NCBI GenBank assembly: GCA_900547815.1
Contig: URHY01000012.1
Span: 1 to 38,493 of the forward strand
DNA from: an uncultured Solobacterium sp.
Lineage (GTDB): Bacteria > Bacillota_I > Bacilli_A > Erysipelotrichales > Erysipelotrichaceae
Direction: 5' to 3'
Length of the DNA: 38,493 nucleotides
Both the position numbers and the translations under genes were made by a program. Below the pieces are notes generated by a model. It searched no databases. It was not told the DNA's origin and worked only from the letters and a program-made list of their open reading frames with translations. This document shows positions 1 through 6,295 of this stretch, piece after piece; the stretch's first letter is position 1, and the number at the start of each line of letters is the position of its first letter.

Positions 1-72
1 GATATTGGACTTACAGTTGAAGAATTAACACTTATGATTCAGCAAAATGCCAATAATATAGCAACACAATAA
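1..72 (+). CDS. C-terminal tail of an unidentified protein (5' end outside window)
   Basis: Frame 1 is open from the window edge to a TAA at 70-72 and encodes the last 23 residues of a protein (ending NNIATQ). The tail is too short to assign a family. It is read as a real gene end because the frame stays open to the edge and a hairpin terminator follows within about 20 bases. It converges on the ABC transporter ATPase gene. Confidence 0.5.
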   Translation, partial: DIGLTVEELTLMIQQNANNIATQ

Positions 73-87
73 TCTTTATATTTGGGG

Positions 88-110
88 AAAGGGGCTTTGC
101 GCCCTTTTGT
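88..110 (+). terminator. Probable intrinsic terminator after the left-edge gene
   Basis: AAAGGG (88-93) pairs with CCCTTT (102-107) around a short GC-rich loop and is followed by a few T residues. It lies between two convergent genes. The T-tract is short, so efficiency is uncertain. Confidence 0.5.
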
Positions 111-148
111 ACTTCTAACTTCTCCTTTTCATAAATTATATTTTCAGA

Positions 149-889
149 TTACATTTCCTCTTTCCTTAAAAAATCTTTTGTTCGTTCTTGTTTCGGATTT
201 TCAAAGAAATTCTTTGAACTGCCCTCTTCAACAATTTTCCCTTTTTCCATTAAAATCACATGACTAGAAACATGTTTCGCGAAAGCCATCTCATGCGTGA
301 CCACAACCATAGTCATTCCTTCATTGGCTAATGTCTTCATAACACTTAAAACTTCTTGAATCAACTCTGGATCAAGAGCTGAAGTCGGTTCATCAAAATA
401 AATAATGTCTGGATTTGTTGCCAAAGCTCTTGCGATTGCAACACGCTGTTGTTGTCCACCCGATAATTGTGAAGGATAATGAGTCGCACGATCTTTCATT
501 CCTACTTTTTCAAGCATCTGCATACCAATCGCATTGGCCTCTTCTTTAGAAACATTTCGCGCTACAGTAAGACCTAATGTTACATTTTGTAGGGCTGTCT
601 TATTCGCAAATAAATTGTAATTTTGAAATACAAACCCCGTATGCTTTCTAAGCTGGGCAACATCCTTCTTTGATGTATTTGCTAAATCGTAAGATTTTCC
701 ATTAAAAATCATAGTCCCTGCATCAGCTGTCTCTAAATAATTAATACAACGAAGTAAAGTTGTCTTACCTGATCCTGAAGGGCCTAATATCGCAATGACA
801 TCGCCTTTATTGACTGTAAGATCCATTCCATTCAAAACATTTAAATTTCCAAATGATTTATGAATATCTTTAATTTCTAATAAAGCCAT
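149..889 (-). CDS. Polar amino acid ABC transporter ATP-binding protein
   Basis: Cytoplasmic ATPase of an amino acid importer (GlnQ/TcyN/HisP type), 246 aa. Walker [10 protein letters not shown] lies near residues 36-44, the Q-loop in FVFQNYNLF, signature LSGGQQQR near 142-149, Walker [14 protein letters not shown], and the switch His in VVVTHE. Full family length. It begins 3 bases after the permease gene stop, so the two are co-transcribed. No substrate-binding protein gene accompanies them here. The permease points to cystine or a related substrate, but the ATPase itself does not resolve specificity. Confidence 0.93.
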   Translation of the reverse strand: MALLEIKDIHKSFGNLNVLNGMDLTVNKGDVIAILGPSGSGKTTLLRCINYLETADAGTMIFNGKSYDLANTSKKDVAQLRKHTGFVFQNYNLFANKTALQNVTLGLTVARNVSKEEANAIGMQMLEKVGMKDRATHYPSQLSGGQQQRVAIARALATNPDIIYFDEPTSALDPELIQEVLSVMKTLANEGMTMVVVTHEMAFAKHVSSHVILMEKGKIVEEGSSKNFFENPKQERTKDFLRKEEM

Positions 890-892
890 ACT

Positions 893-1549
893 CTATCTCC
901 CTGCCTGATAATAATTCAGCTTCTTTTCACCCCAAGCTTGCAGCCAAGTTAAAACTGTACAGAAAATCAAATAAACTAAAGCCACTTCTATGTATAACTG
1001 CATAAACTGATAAGTTCTTCCGGCAATTCTTTCTGTCTGCATAAACATTTCTGTAACCGTAATATTCGCAGCTAAAGACGTATCTTTTACAAGTGAAATC
1101 AAGTTATTAAACAATGATGGAAATGCACTTCGAAAAGCTTGCGGTAAAATAATATGCATCATAATCTGCATATAGCTCATTCCTACACATAGTCCGGCTT
1201 CCATTTGTCCTTGTGGTACACTTTCAATCGATCCGCGAATGGTTTCTGCACAATAAGCGCCTGTATTTAATGAAAATACAATAATCGCTGCCGTAATAGC
1301 CGATATTCTCACGCCAATCGATTGCATCCCAAAATACATAATAAATAATTGTACAAGCATAGGTGTTCCTCTAAATATCCAAATATAGAATTGAACAACA
1401 TACTTCATAACCGGAACTTTCGCATATTGTATCAAGGCACAAAAAATGGCCAACACCATAGCTAGAACAAAAGAAATGACTGCCAAAGGTAATGTCATTA
1501 CAATTCCCGAAATAAATATCTTTGGGAATGATTCTAAAAACAATTCCAT
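893..1549 (-). CDS. Polar amino acid ABC transporter permease (cystine-type)
   Basis: Integral membrane permease of the His/Glu/Gln/Arg/opine family, 218 aa with several hydrophobic segments. The EAA loop is visible as EAGLCVGMSYMQIMMHIILP near residues 117-136, which docks the ATPase. The C-terminal SLAANITVTEMF stretch resembles L-cystine permeases of the TcyB/TcyL group, so cystine is the best guess. The start is ATG at 1549 with a strong GGGAGGG ribosome binding site just upstream. It is the first gene of a two-gene operon behind a MerR-type promoter. The partner binding protein must lie elsewhere. Confidence 0.9.
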   Translation of the reverse strand: MELFLESFPKIFISGIVMTLPLAVISFVLAMVLAIFCALIQYAKVPVMKYVVQFYIWIFRGTPMLVQLFIMYFGMQSIGVRISAITAAIIVFSLNTGAYCAETIRGSIESVPQGQMEAGLCVGMSYMQIMMHIILPQAFRSAFPSLFNNLISLVKDTSLAANITVTEMFMQTERIAGRTYQFMQLYIEVALVYLIFCTVLTWLQAWGEKKLNYYQAGR

Positions 1550-1576
1550 TCTTTCCCTCCCTAAAATCTTTATACT

Positions 1577-1607
1577 ATTCTACACCCTAAAGTGAACTTT
1601 AGGTCAA
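1577..1607 (-). promoter_or_regulatory. MerR-type promoter/operator of the amino acid ABC operon
   Basis: On the minus strand, -35 TTGACC (1602-1607) and -10 TAGAAT (1577-1582) are separated by 19 bases instead of 17. An 18-bp palindrome, CCTAAAGT-GA-ACTTTAGG (1586-1603), overlaps the end of the -35 box and fills most of the spacer. A long spacer with a centred dyad is the hallmark of promoters activated by MerR-family regulators through DNA distortion. No MerR gene is in the window. The -35 box abuts the stop codon of the AEC transporter gene. Confidence 0.72.
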
Positions 1608-2543
1608 CTAAATCAATCCAAACGATTTTAATATCGTTAACCAGAATGTAATACTAAAAGCACTAAGCAATGTTGTCAGCATCACAACACTTGATGTTAA
1701 TACACCTTTATGCCCCATACTTTTAGCCATCACAAAGCCAGATACCGTTGTACTTGATCCGCACATAATCAAAATGGCAACTAAGGCTTGATTTCTGAAT
1801 CCTAATAAAGCTGCAATTGGTAAGAAGATCGTACAAAAACCAATTAATTTCATAAATGTACAGAATAAAGATGGTTTCAATTCTCCTTTCGCCTGATCAA
1901 AATCAAAAGTGGCTCCCATCGCCATTAAACCTAGTGGTGTTGCCGTACTTGCGATCATAGAAATTGTTTTATTGATGACTTGTGGCAGTTTAAATGGCAA
2001 CAAACTCACAAGTACACCTATCACAATGCCTAGAATTAGTGGATTCTTTAAAATTCCAATGAATGTTTTCTTATAATCAACCTTAGATTGTTCAGCCTTA
2101 AAGAAAGATAGAATCACAACGGATACTACGTTATAAACAAATACAACACTCATCAACATCAATGGCGCAACACCTACATCTGGATAAATATTTGATGTTA
2201 ATGCAAGTCCTAATAAGGCAGCACTACTTCTGTAACAAGCTTGAATAAATTCACCTTGAATCGCTTTATCTTTTAAACGTAATGAAAATAATATCGATAA
2301 TAGAATACTAATTAGAGTAGATACAACACAAAATACGACAAACTTTGTATCCCAAAGATCTTTAAAATTAGATTTAGACACATCGACAAACAACAATAGT
2401 GGTAATGATACTTTAAAGACAAATGAATTCAATTTTGATGCCAATGTATCATCTAGAATATTCATTTTATTTAAGAAATAACCGACAACCATCAATAGAA
2501 AGATGGGAATCGTTGCATTTAGGCTAAATAATAAATTTTCCAC
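1608..2543 (-). CDS. AEC-family transporter (auxin efflux carrier / malate permease type)
   Basis: Polytopic membrane transporter of the AEC family, 311 aa with about ten hydrophobic segments, which is normal family length. The N-terminal segment (IPIFLLMVVGYFLNK) and the C-terminal LIMCGSSTTVSGFVMAK region are typical of MleP/YfdV-type carriers that move organic acids; the substrate is not evident. The start is a GTG at 2541-2543 with GGAGGG seven bases upstream, and no nearby ATG has a comparable site. It is divergent from fucO across a 158-bp intergenic region. The ABC operon lies downstream but has its own promoter. Confidence 0.88.
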   Translation of the reverse strand: MENLLFSLNATIPIFLLMVVGYFLNKMNILDDTLASKLNSFVFKVSLPLLLFVDVSKSNFKDLWDTKFVVFCVVSTLISILLSILFSLRLKDKAIQGEFIQACYRSSAALLGLALTSNIYPDVGVAPLMLMSVVFVYNVVSVVILSFFKAEQSKVDYKKTFIGILKNPLILGIVIGVLVSLLPFKLPQVINKTISMIASTATPLGLMAMGATFDFDQAKGELKPSLFCTFMKLIGFCTIFLPIAALLGFRNQALVAILIMCGSSTTVSGFVMAKSMGHKGVLTSSVVMLTTLLSAFSITFWLTILKSFGLI

Positions 2544-2637
2544 AGAAATCCCTCCAAAACTATCTTAAAATTTTAGCACAAATATTGAATAATATGCACT
2601 AAAACACTTATATGTGACATTATTATCAATTTGTAAC

Positions 2638-2666
2638 TTGTATGTAAGCGCTTGTACTCGTACAAT
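2638..2666 (+). promoter_or_regulatory. fucO promoter with palindromic operator over the -10 box
   Basis: -35 TTGTAT (2638-2643), 17-bp spacer, -10 TACAAT (2661-2666). The inverted repeat TTGTAC-TC-GTACAA (2652-2665) covers the end of the spacer and nearly all of the -10 box, so a bound dimer should block RNA polymerase. The half-site resembles GntR-type operators, which is an inference. Ribosome binding site GAGGAGG lies at 2684-2690. Confidence 0.7.
2643..2656 (+). promoter_or_regulatory. cre-like catabolite response element
   Basis: TGTAAGCGCTTGTA matches the CcpA cre consensus TGWAANCGNTNWCA at all but two positions, including the central CG. It lies inside the spacer of the fucO promoter, a position expected to repress when preferred sugars are present. 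Confidence 0.55.
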
Positions 2667-2701
2667 GGAATTAACAAGTATATGAGGAGGAAATAATACT
2701 T

Positions 2702-3865
2702 ATGGCAAATCGTTTTATTTTAAATGAAACAAGTTATCATGGTGCTGGAGCCATCAAAGAAGTGGTTACAGAAGTTAAAGCACGTGGATTAAAGAAAGGT
2801 TTAGTTGTTACAGACAAAGACTTGATCAAATTTGGTGTAGCTACTAAAGTCACAGACTTATTAGATGAAGCTGGACTTCCATACGAAATCTATGATGAAG
2901 TTAAGGCAAACCCAACTGTTGAACAAGTTAAAAATGGTGTAAAAGCAGCTAAAGATGCAGGTGCTGACTATTTAATCGCTATTGGTGGTGGAAGCCCACA
3001 AGATACTTGTAAAGGTATTGGAATCATCTTGGCAAACCCAGAATTTGAAGATGTTGTTAGCTTGGAAGGTGTTGCTCCAACTAAAAACAAATCTGTCCCA
3101 GTTATCGCAATTGCGACTACAGCAGGTACTGCAGCCGAAACTACAATCAATTATGTAATTACAGATACTGAAAAGAAAAGAAAATTCGTTTGTGTAGATG
3201 CTCACGATATTCCAGTTGTTGCGATTATCGATCCAGAAATGATGTCAAGTATGCCAAAGGGCTTAACTGCAAGTACTGGTCTTGACGCATTAACTCACGC
3301 TATTGAAGGATACACAACTTTAGCTGCTTGGGAACTTGCTGATACATTAAACTTAAAAGCTATCGAAATCATTTCAAGAAGCTTACGTGCTGCATGTGCT
3401 AACGATCCAAAAGGACGTGAAGACATGGCTTTAGGACAATATATGACAGGTATGGCATTCTCTAACGTTGGTTTAGGTGTTGACCACGGTATGGCTCACC
3501 CATTAAGCGCATTCTACGGAATCCCTCACGGTGTTGCTTGTGCTACATTACTTCCATACGTTATGGAATTCAACAAAGATTACACTGGTGAAAAATTTAG
3601 AGAAATCGCTCGTGTAATGGGAGTTGAAGGTGTTGATGAAATGTCTCAAGAAGAATATCGTCAAGCTGCTATTGATGCCGTTATTCAATTAAGTAAAGAT
3701 TGCGGAATTGCTCAAAGCTTAAAAGAAATCGGTGTTAAAGAAGAAGACTTACCTACATTAACAGATTCAGCTATGGCTGACGTATGTACAGGTGGTAACC
3801 CTCGTCCATGTACTAAAGAATTGATCTTCGACTTATATAAATACGCATTTAACGGAAGAGACTAA
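2702..3865 (+). CDS. fucO: Lactaldehyde reductase (iron-containing group III alcohol dehydrogenase)
   Basis: Reduces L-lactaldehyde to 1,2-propanediol with NADH at the end of fucose/rhamnose catabolism; the family also acts on other small aldehydes and glycols. 387 aa. The N-terminal NAD domain carries GGGSPQDTCK (96-104). The iron ligands appear to be D195 and H199 (GLDALTHAIEG), H262 (DHGMAHPL) and H276 (PHGVAC). The start MANRFILNET and the end CTGGNPRPCT follow E. coli FucO closely. It is monocistronic, with its own promoter (cre-like site and palindrome) and a strong terminator. No fucose or rhamnose genes flank it. Confidence 0.93.
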   Translation: MANRFILNETSYHGAGAIKEVVTEVKARGLKKGLVVTDKDLIKFGVATKVTDLLDEAGLPYEIYDEVKANPTVEQVKNGVKAAKDAGADYLIAIGGGSPQDTCKGIGIILANPEFEDVVSLEGVAPTKNKSVPVIAIATTAGTAAETTINYVITDTEKKRKFVCVDAHDIPVVAIIDPEMMSSMPKGLTASTGLDALTHAIEGYTTLAAWELADTLNLKAIEIISRSLRAACANDPKGREDMALGQYMTGMAFSNVGLGVDHGMAHPLSAFYGIPHGVACATLLPYVMEFNKDYTGEKFREIARVMGVEGVDEMSQEEYRQAAIDAVIQLSKDCGIAQSLKEIGVKEEDLPTLTDSAMADVCTGGNPRPCTKELIFDLYKYAFNGRD

Positions 3866-3876
3866 TATGTCCATTT

Positions 3877-3906
3877 AGAAGGCAATCTAGTTGCCTTCTT
3901 TTTTTC
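3877..3906 (+). terminator. fucO intrinsic terminator
   Basis: AGAAGGCAA (3877-3885) pairs with TTGCCTTCT (3891-3899) around a 5-base loop and runs into a T-tract, 11 bases after the fucO stop. Confidence 0.9.
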
Positions 3907-3911
3907 TGTGC

Positions 3912-3937
3912 AAAAAAAAGATGAGATCACTCTCATC
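3912..3937 (-). terminator. Intrinsic terminator of the NlpC/P60-like gene
   Basis: On the minus strand, GATGAGA pairs with TCTCATC (arms at 3931-3937 and 3920-3926) and is followed by eight T residues. It starts directly after the stop codon at 3941. Confidence 0.9.
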
Positions 3938-3940
3938 TCA

Positions 3941-4810
3941 TTAACGATTTACATGAACATATCCAATAAATGGTTGGTTACATTCAACACTATAAATTGT
4001 TGTCTGATTTCCAAACCATCCACCATGAACAGCCTGCCCATTACCAATATATAATGCTACATGTCCTTGATAGACACAAATATCTCCTGGAACCGGATTG
4101 TTTGTCAAAGGTCCTAAGCTTAAATAAGCTGCTGGTGCACCATGGAAATTGATTCCTACAGCAGCAAGTGAATTTGTCACTAACATTGTACAGTCTTGAT
4201 ATACCCCAATCTGAGCTAATGCTGCATCAGCAATTCTTTGATAAAAATTCTTTTCTACATTTACCGTAATATTTTTTTCACTTACATTTCCCGCTTTATC
4301 TTTCGCTTTAATGGATGTTGTAACAGTTCCTGTATTTGTTGTATCTACATTTTCAGTCAAAGTCACAGTTCCTTCTTCATTTAATGAAACATAGCGATTG
4401 ATATCAAATGCTTCATTTTGTTCCACTGTGATTGTATCCTCACAAGTAATTACAGGCGCTGTTGTATCTTCTACCTTGATACTTACTTCAGCGCTGTGCT
4501 TTTCATTTGTATTTTTGTTTTTTCCTTCAATAGAAACTGTTTGTTTACCAACCGTATCAATATCTAAATCTTTTACTTTTACCTTGTAGTTTTTTGATTC
4601 ATATACAGATACATTTTTTGATTTCTTTTTAAATTTTACATTTGCATATTTTTGATGTAATTCTTTTGTAAATACAGACTGCATTGAATCTGCATTTTGA
4701 TATTCAATTTTATAAGCTGGTGTGTTTTCTTTTGCTGCAACACTTGTAACGCCTCCAAATGTAGATGTAGCAATCATCACACTCACAAATACTTGCATTA
4801 ATTTTTTCAT
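3941..4810 (-). CDS. Exported NlpC/P60-like cell-wall hydrolase with Ig-like domains
   Basis: 289 aa from the ATG at 4810. An in-frame ATG six codons upstream sits inside the GAGGAGG ribosome binding site and is rejected. Residues 1-26 form a signal peptide ending in SVAA. About residues 30-113 and 115-186 look like two beta-sandwich (Ig/HYR-like) wall-binding domains, the second starting DTTAPVIT. The C-terminal 95 residues resemble NlpC/P60 or CHAP peptidases: candidate catalytic C207 in QDCTMLV, H250 in GHVALYIGNG and H262 in AVHGG. The usual DCSG/DCSA motif is altered to DCTM, so activity is uncertain. Probable peptidoglycan endopeptidase. Confidence 0.8.
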   Translation of the reverse strand: MKKLMQVFVSVMIATSTFGGVTSVAAKENTPAYKIEYQNADSMQSVFTKELHQKYANVKFKKKSKNVSVYESKNYKVKVKDLDIDTVGKQTVSIEGKNKNTNEKHSAEVSIKVEDTTAPVITCEDTITVEQNEAFDINRYVSLNEEGTVTLTENVDTTNTGTVTTSIKAKDKAGNVSEKNITVNVEKNFYQRIADAALAQIGVYQDCTMLVTNSLAAVGINFHGAPAAYLSLGPLTNNPVPGDICVYQGHVALYIGNGQAVHGGWFGNQTTIYSVECNQPFIGYVHVNR

Positions 4811-4845
4811 TGTTATGGGCCTCCTCATTGCTCACACAATTAAAG

Positions 4846-4874
4846 AGGCTACACTATTTTCTCGTAAGTGTCAA
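4846..4874 (-). promoter_or_regulatory. Possible promoter of the NlpC/P60-like gene
   Basis: In the roughly 300-bp gap 4811-5114, minus-strand TTGACA (4869-4874) is followed after 17 bases by TAGCCT (4846-4851), a good -35 with a weak -10. Downstream, GCCTC could pair with GAGGC in the ribosome binding site (weak 5-bp stem). The rest of the gap holds repeat element copy 1. Confidence 0.35.
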
Positions 4875-4981
4875 AAGAATACCCGTATTTCCCACAATTT
4901 AACATATTAATTTGTTTTAATTTGCCATTATTAATAAGTTCGTCCCATTTTTTTGCACTTTTTAGTAAAAAAAAGAACTAC

Positions 4982-5101
4982 AAAAAGGCCCAGACAACGA
5001 GATGTTGTCCAAGCCCAATATTAGCTACAATACGTTTTGTAACTTATACCGCACTTTAAATTATTGGAGATAAAATTCACCTAACTCCACCGAAATTTAT
5101 A
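4982..5101 (-). ncRNA. Repeated structured 3' element, copy 1
   Basis: Starts 13 bases after the stop of the small exported protein gene. Minus-strand order: stem TGGAG/CTCCA (5085-5089 with 5065-5069) enclosing a loop with GTTAGGTGAATTT; a variable middle; the shared block CAAAAC...TAGCTAATATTGG; then a 13-bp terminator hairpin (arms 5004-5016 and 4986-4998) and a short T-tract. The same order and many of the same bases occur at 7588-7710, with paired changes in both stems. No protein is encoded. It may be a conserved 3' UTR/terminator element or a small RNA; I do not recognise a named family. Confidence 0.6.
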
Positions 5102-5114
5102 ATGCTAGTACAAA

Positions 5115-5435
5115 TTATTGATTGTCAGACTCTGCTTGTCTGCTTTTTAAGATTTCCTTTGCTTCTTTAACAGTGATTGCACTCGAATCCGTTTCACTAT
5201 TCAAGTAGATCTCTTCATCCCCATTTTGTAAGTAAGCTTCTCCACCTAGAAAGCCATCCCCTAATGGAATCACTTTTTCATCATCATCGCATCCAGGAAA
5301 ATAGCCTACATCCTCATTTGTCTCATTTACTTCTTCAACATTAACCGGTTCCTCACTCGATCTTGCAAAAGCAGGATAAGCTGTAACAGCAACTAAACCA
5401 ATAAACAACGGAATTAATAATCGAATCTTTTTCAT
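5115..5435 (-). CDS. Small exported acidic protein, second of a paralogous pair
   Basis: 106 aa from the ATG at 5435, preceded by GGGGGTGA; an ATG six codons further upstream lacks such a site and is less likely. Residues 1-24 form a signal peptide (MKKIRLLIPLFIGLVAVTAYPAFA). The mature part is acidic, with one Cys (FPGCDDDE). It shares EPVNVEE near the mature N terminus and a C-terminal ITVKEAKEILK block with the preceding gene, so the two are diverged tandem duplicates. No known domain is recognised. The pair is divergent from a BlaI/M56 regulatory pair and may be its target. Confidence 0.75.
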   Translation of the reverse strand: MKKIRLLIPLFIGLVAVTAYPAFARSSEEPVNVEEVNETNEDVGYFPGCDDDEKVIPLGDGFLGGEAYLQNGDEEIYLNSETDSSAITVKEAKEILKSRQAESDNQ

Positions 5436-5452
5436 TTTTTCACCCCCATCCA

Positions 5453-5791
5453 TTAATCTTCATCCTCTAAATATGATGCTTTTTCAATTTCTCTTGCCTG
5501 CTTCACTGTGATAATTCGATCCCCATCCTGTAAATCAGATTTATCCACATCAGAACCATCTTCATTCAGTAAATAGCCACCACCTTTTACTAGAATAATA
5601 TGCTGACTATTCTTCAATCCTTTAAATTTAAAATCCACATATTGTTGAGCCTGCAACTCTGAATCAGCATCAACATTTATAGTAGGACTTTCTACTTGGA
5701 TAGGCTCATGATAACTTGCTGCAAATGCTTTAAATGTACAAAATCCTACAACAACAGATAAACATAAAATATACATTGTTCTCTCTTTCAT
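5453..5791 (-). CDS. Small exported protein, first of a paralogous pair
   Basis: 112 aa from the ATG at 5791, preceded by GGAGG. A 34-codon upstream extension is open but very basic and overlaps the promoter, so it is rejected. A signal peptide (MKERTMYILCLSVVVGFCTFKAFAA) is followed by EPIQVES, a middle with KGGGYLLNEDG, and C-terminal ITVKQAREIEK, matching its neighbour downstream (EPVNVEE, ITVKEAKEILK). Function unknown. The promoter is TTGCAA-N16-TATAAT, with a cre-like palindrome just after it. It is divergent from the BlaI-like gene, the usual arrangement for a BlaI/MecI-controlled target. Confidence 0.75.
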   Translation of the reverse strand: MKERTMYILCLSVVVGFCTFKAFAASYHEPIQVESPTINVDADSELQAQQYVDFKFKGLKNSQHIILVKGGGYLLNEDGSDVDKSDLQDGDRIITVKQAREIEKASYLEDED

Positions 5792-5816
5792 AAGTCTTTT
5801 CCTCCATCTTTTTTTG

Positions 5817-5830
5817 CGAAAACGTTTTCC
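5817..5830 (-). promoter_or_regulatory. cre-like site downstream of the small-exported-protein promoter
   Basis: The perfect palindrome GAAAACGTTTTC (5818-5829) fits the internal positions of the cre consensus (12 of 14 overall). It lies around or just after the predicted transcription start, where CcpA binding would act as a roadblock. Confidence 0.5.
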
Positions 5831-5837
5831 TATCTTC

Positions 5838-5865
5838 ATTATATTCCGATTGCGTATTTTTGCAA
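5838..5865 (-). promoter_or_regulatory. Promoter of the paired exported-protein operon
   Basis: Minus strand -35 TTGCAA (5860-5865), 16-bp spacer, -10 TATAAT (5838-5843). The -35 box lies inside the first copy of a 17-bp direct repeat (5849-5865). Confidence 0.7.
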
Positions 5866-5903
5866 GCGTTTTGTGTTTTAATTTATATTGCATATTTTTG
5901 AAA
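5849..5903. repeat. 17-bp direct repeat pair in the divergent promoter region (candidate operator)
   Basis: ATTGCGTATTTTTGCAA (5849-5865) and ATTGCATATTTTTGAAA (5887-5903) agree at 15 of 17 bases. Each contains the -35 box of one divergent promoter. They are candidate binding sites for the adjacent BlaI-like repressor, although no classical TACA/TGTA BlaI dyad is present. Confidence 0.5.
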
Positions 5904-5915
5904 CAATGTTAGAAT
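5888..5915 (+). promoter_or_regulatory. Promoter of the BlaI-like/M56 operon
   Basis: -35 TTGCAT (5888-5893), 16-bp spacer, -10 TAGAAT (5910-5915). The predicted start near 5922 leaves a very short leader containing the GGGTGAT ribosome binding site. Confidence 0.6.
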
Positions 5916-5932
5916 TATATTGGGTGATAATT

Positions 5933-6295
5933 ATGATACAACTAACAAAAAAAGAAAGAAGCGTTATGGACATTCTATGGGACAGTCACATTGAAATGTC
6001 AGCAAGTGAAATTAGAGAAACCTCTAATGAAGAATTGAGTATTTACACGATCCAACAAGCTTTGCGCCATTTATTAGAAGTACATTTTATTGAAGTATAC
6101 GACATTGCCTTCAACAACAAATCTTTAACACGTAAGTATAAGCCACTCGTATCACAAGCTGAATATGTAGATTCTTTTATCAACAATGATACAAGACTTC
6201 AATTAGCCAGTAACTTTGTCAATAATACGGATGATTTAGAAGAATTAGAAAAACTTCAAAAACTCATCGAGAAAAAATTAAGAGCATTAAAATGA
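5933..6295 (+). CDS. BlaI/MecI-family transcriptional repressor
   Basis: 120 aa winged-helix regulator. It begins MIQLTKKERSVMDILW, the usual BlaI/MecI opening, followed by helix-turn-helix residues about 20-70 (SASEIRETSN...YTIQQALRHL) and a C-terminal dimerisation helix rich in Leu and Lys. The ATG at 5933 follows GGGTGAT with 4-bp spacing; an in-frame TTG 45 bases upstream overlaps the promoter and is rejected. The stop overlaps the start of the M56 gene by four bases (ATGA), so translation is coupled. In this family the repressor is inactivated after its membrane partner senses a signal. The likely target is the divergent exported-protein pair. Confidence 0.87.
   Translation: MIQLTKKERSVMDILWDSHIEMSASEIRETSNEELSIYTIQQALRHLLEVHFIEVYDIAFNNKSLTRKYKPLVSQAEYVDSFINNDTRLQLASNFVNNTDDLEELEKLQKLIEKKLRALK

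Noticed and set aside
5792..5893. N-terminal 34-codon extension of the first small exported protein
   Set aside because: Very basic, overlaps the -10 and -35 boxes and the cre-like site, and hides a perfect signal peptide that starts at the ATG with GGAGG before it.
5888..5932. TTG start for the BlaI-like gene
   Set aside because: It coincides with the promoter -35 box and would add residues not found at the N terminus of the family.
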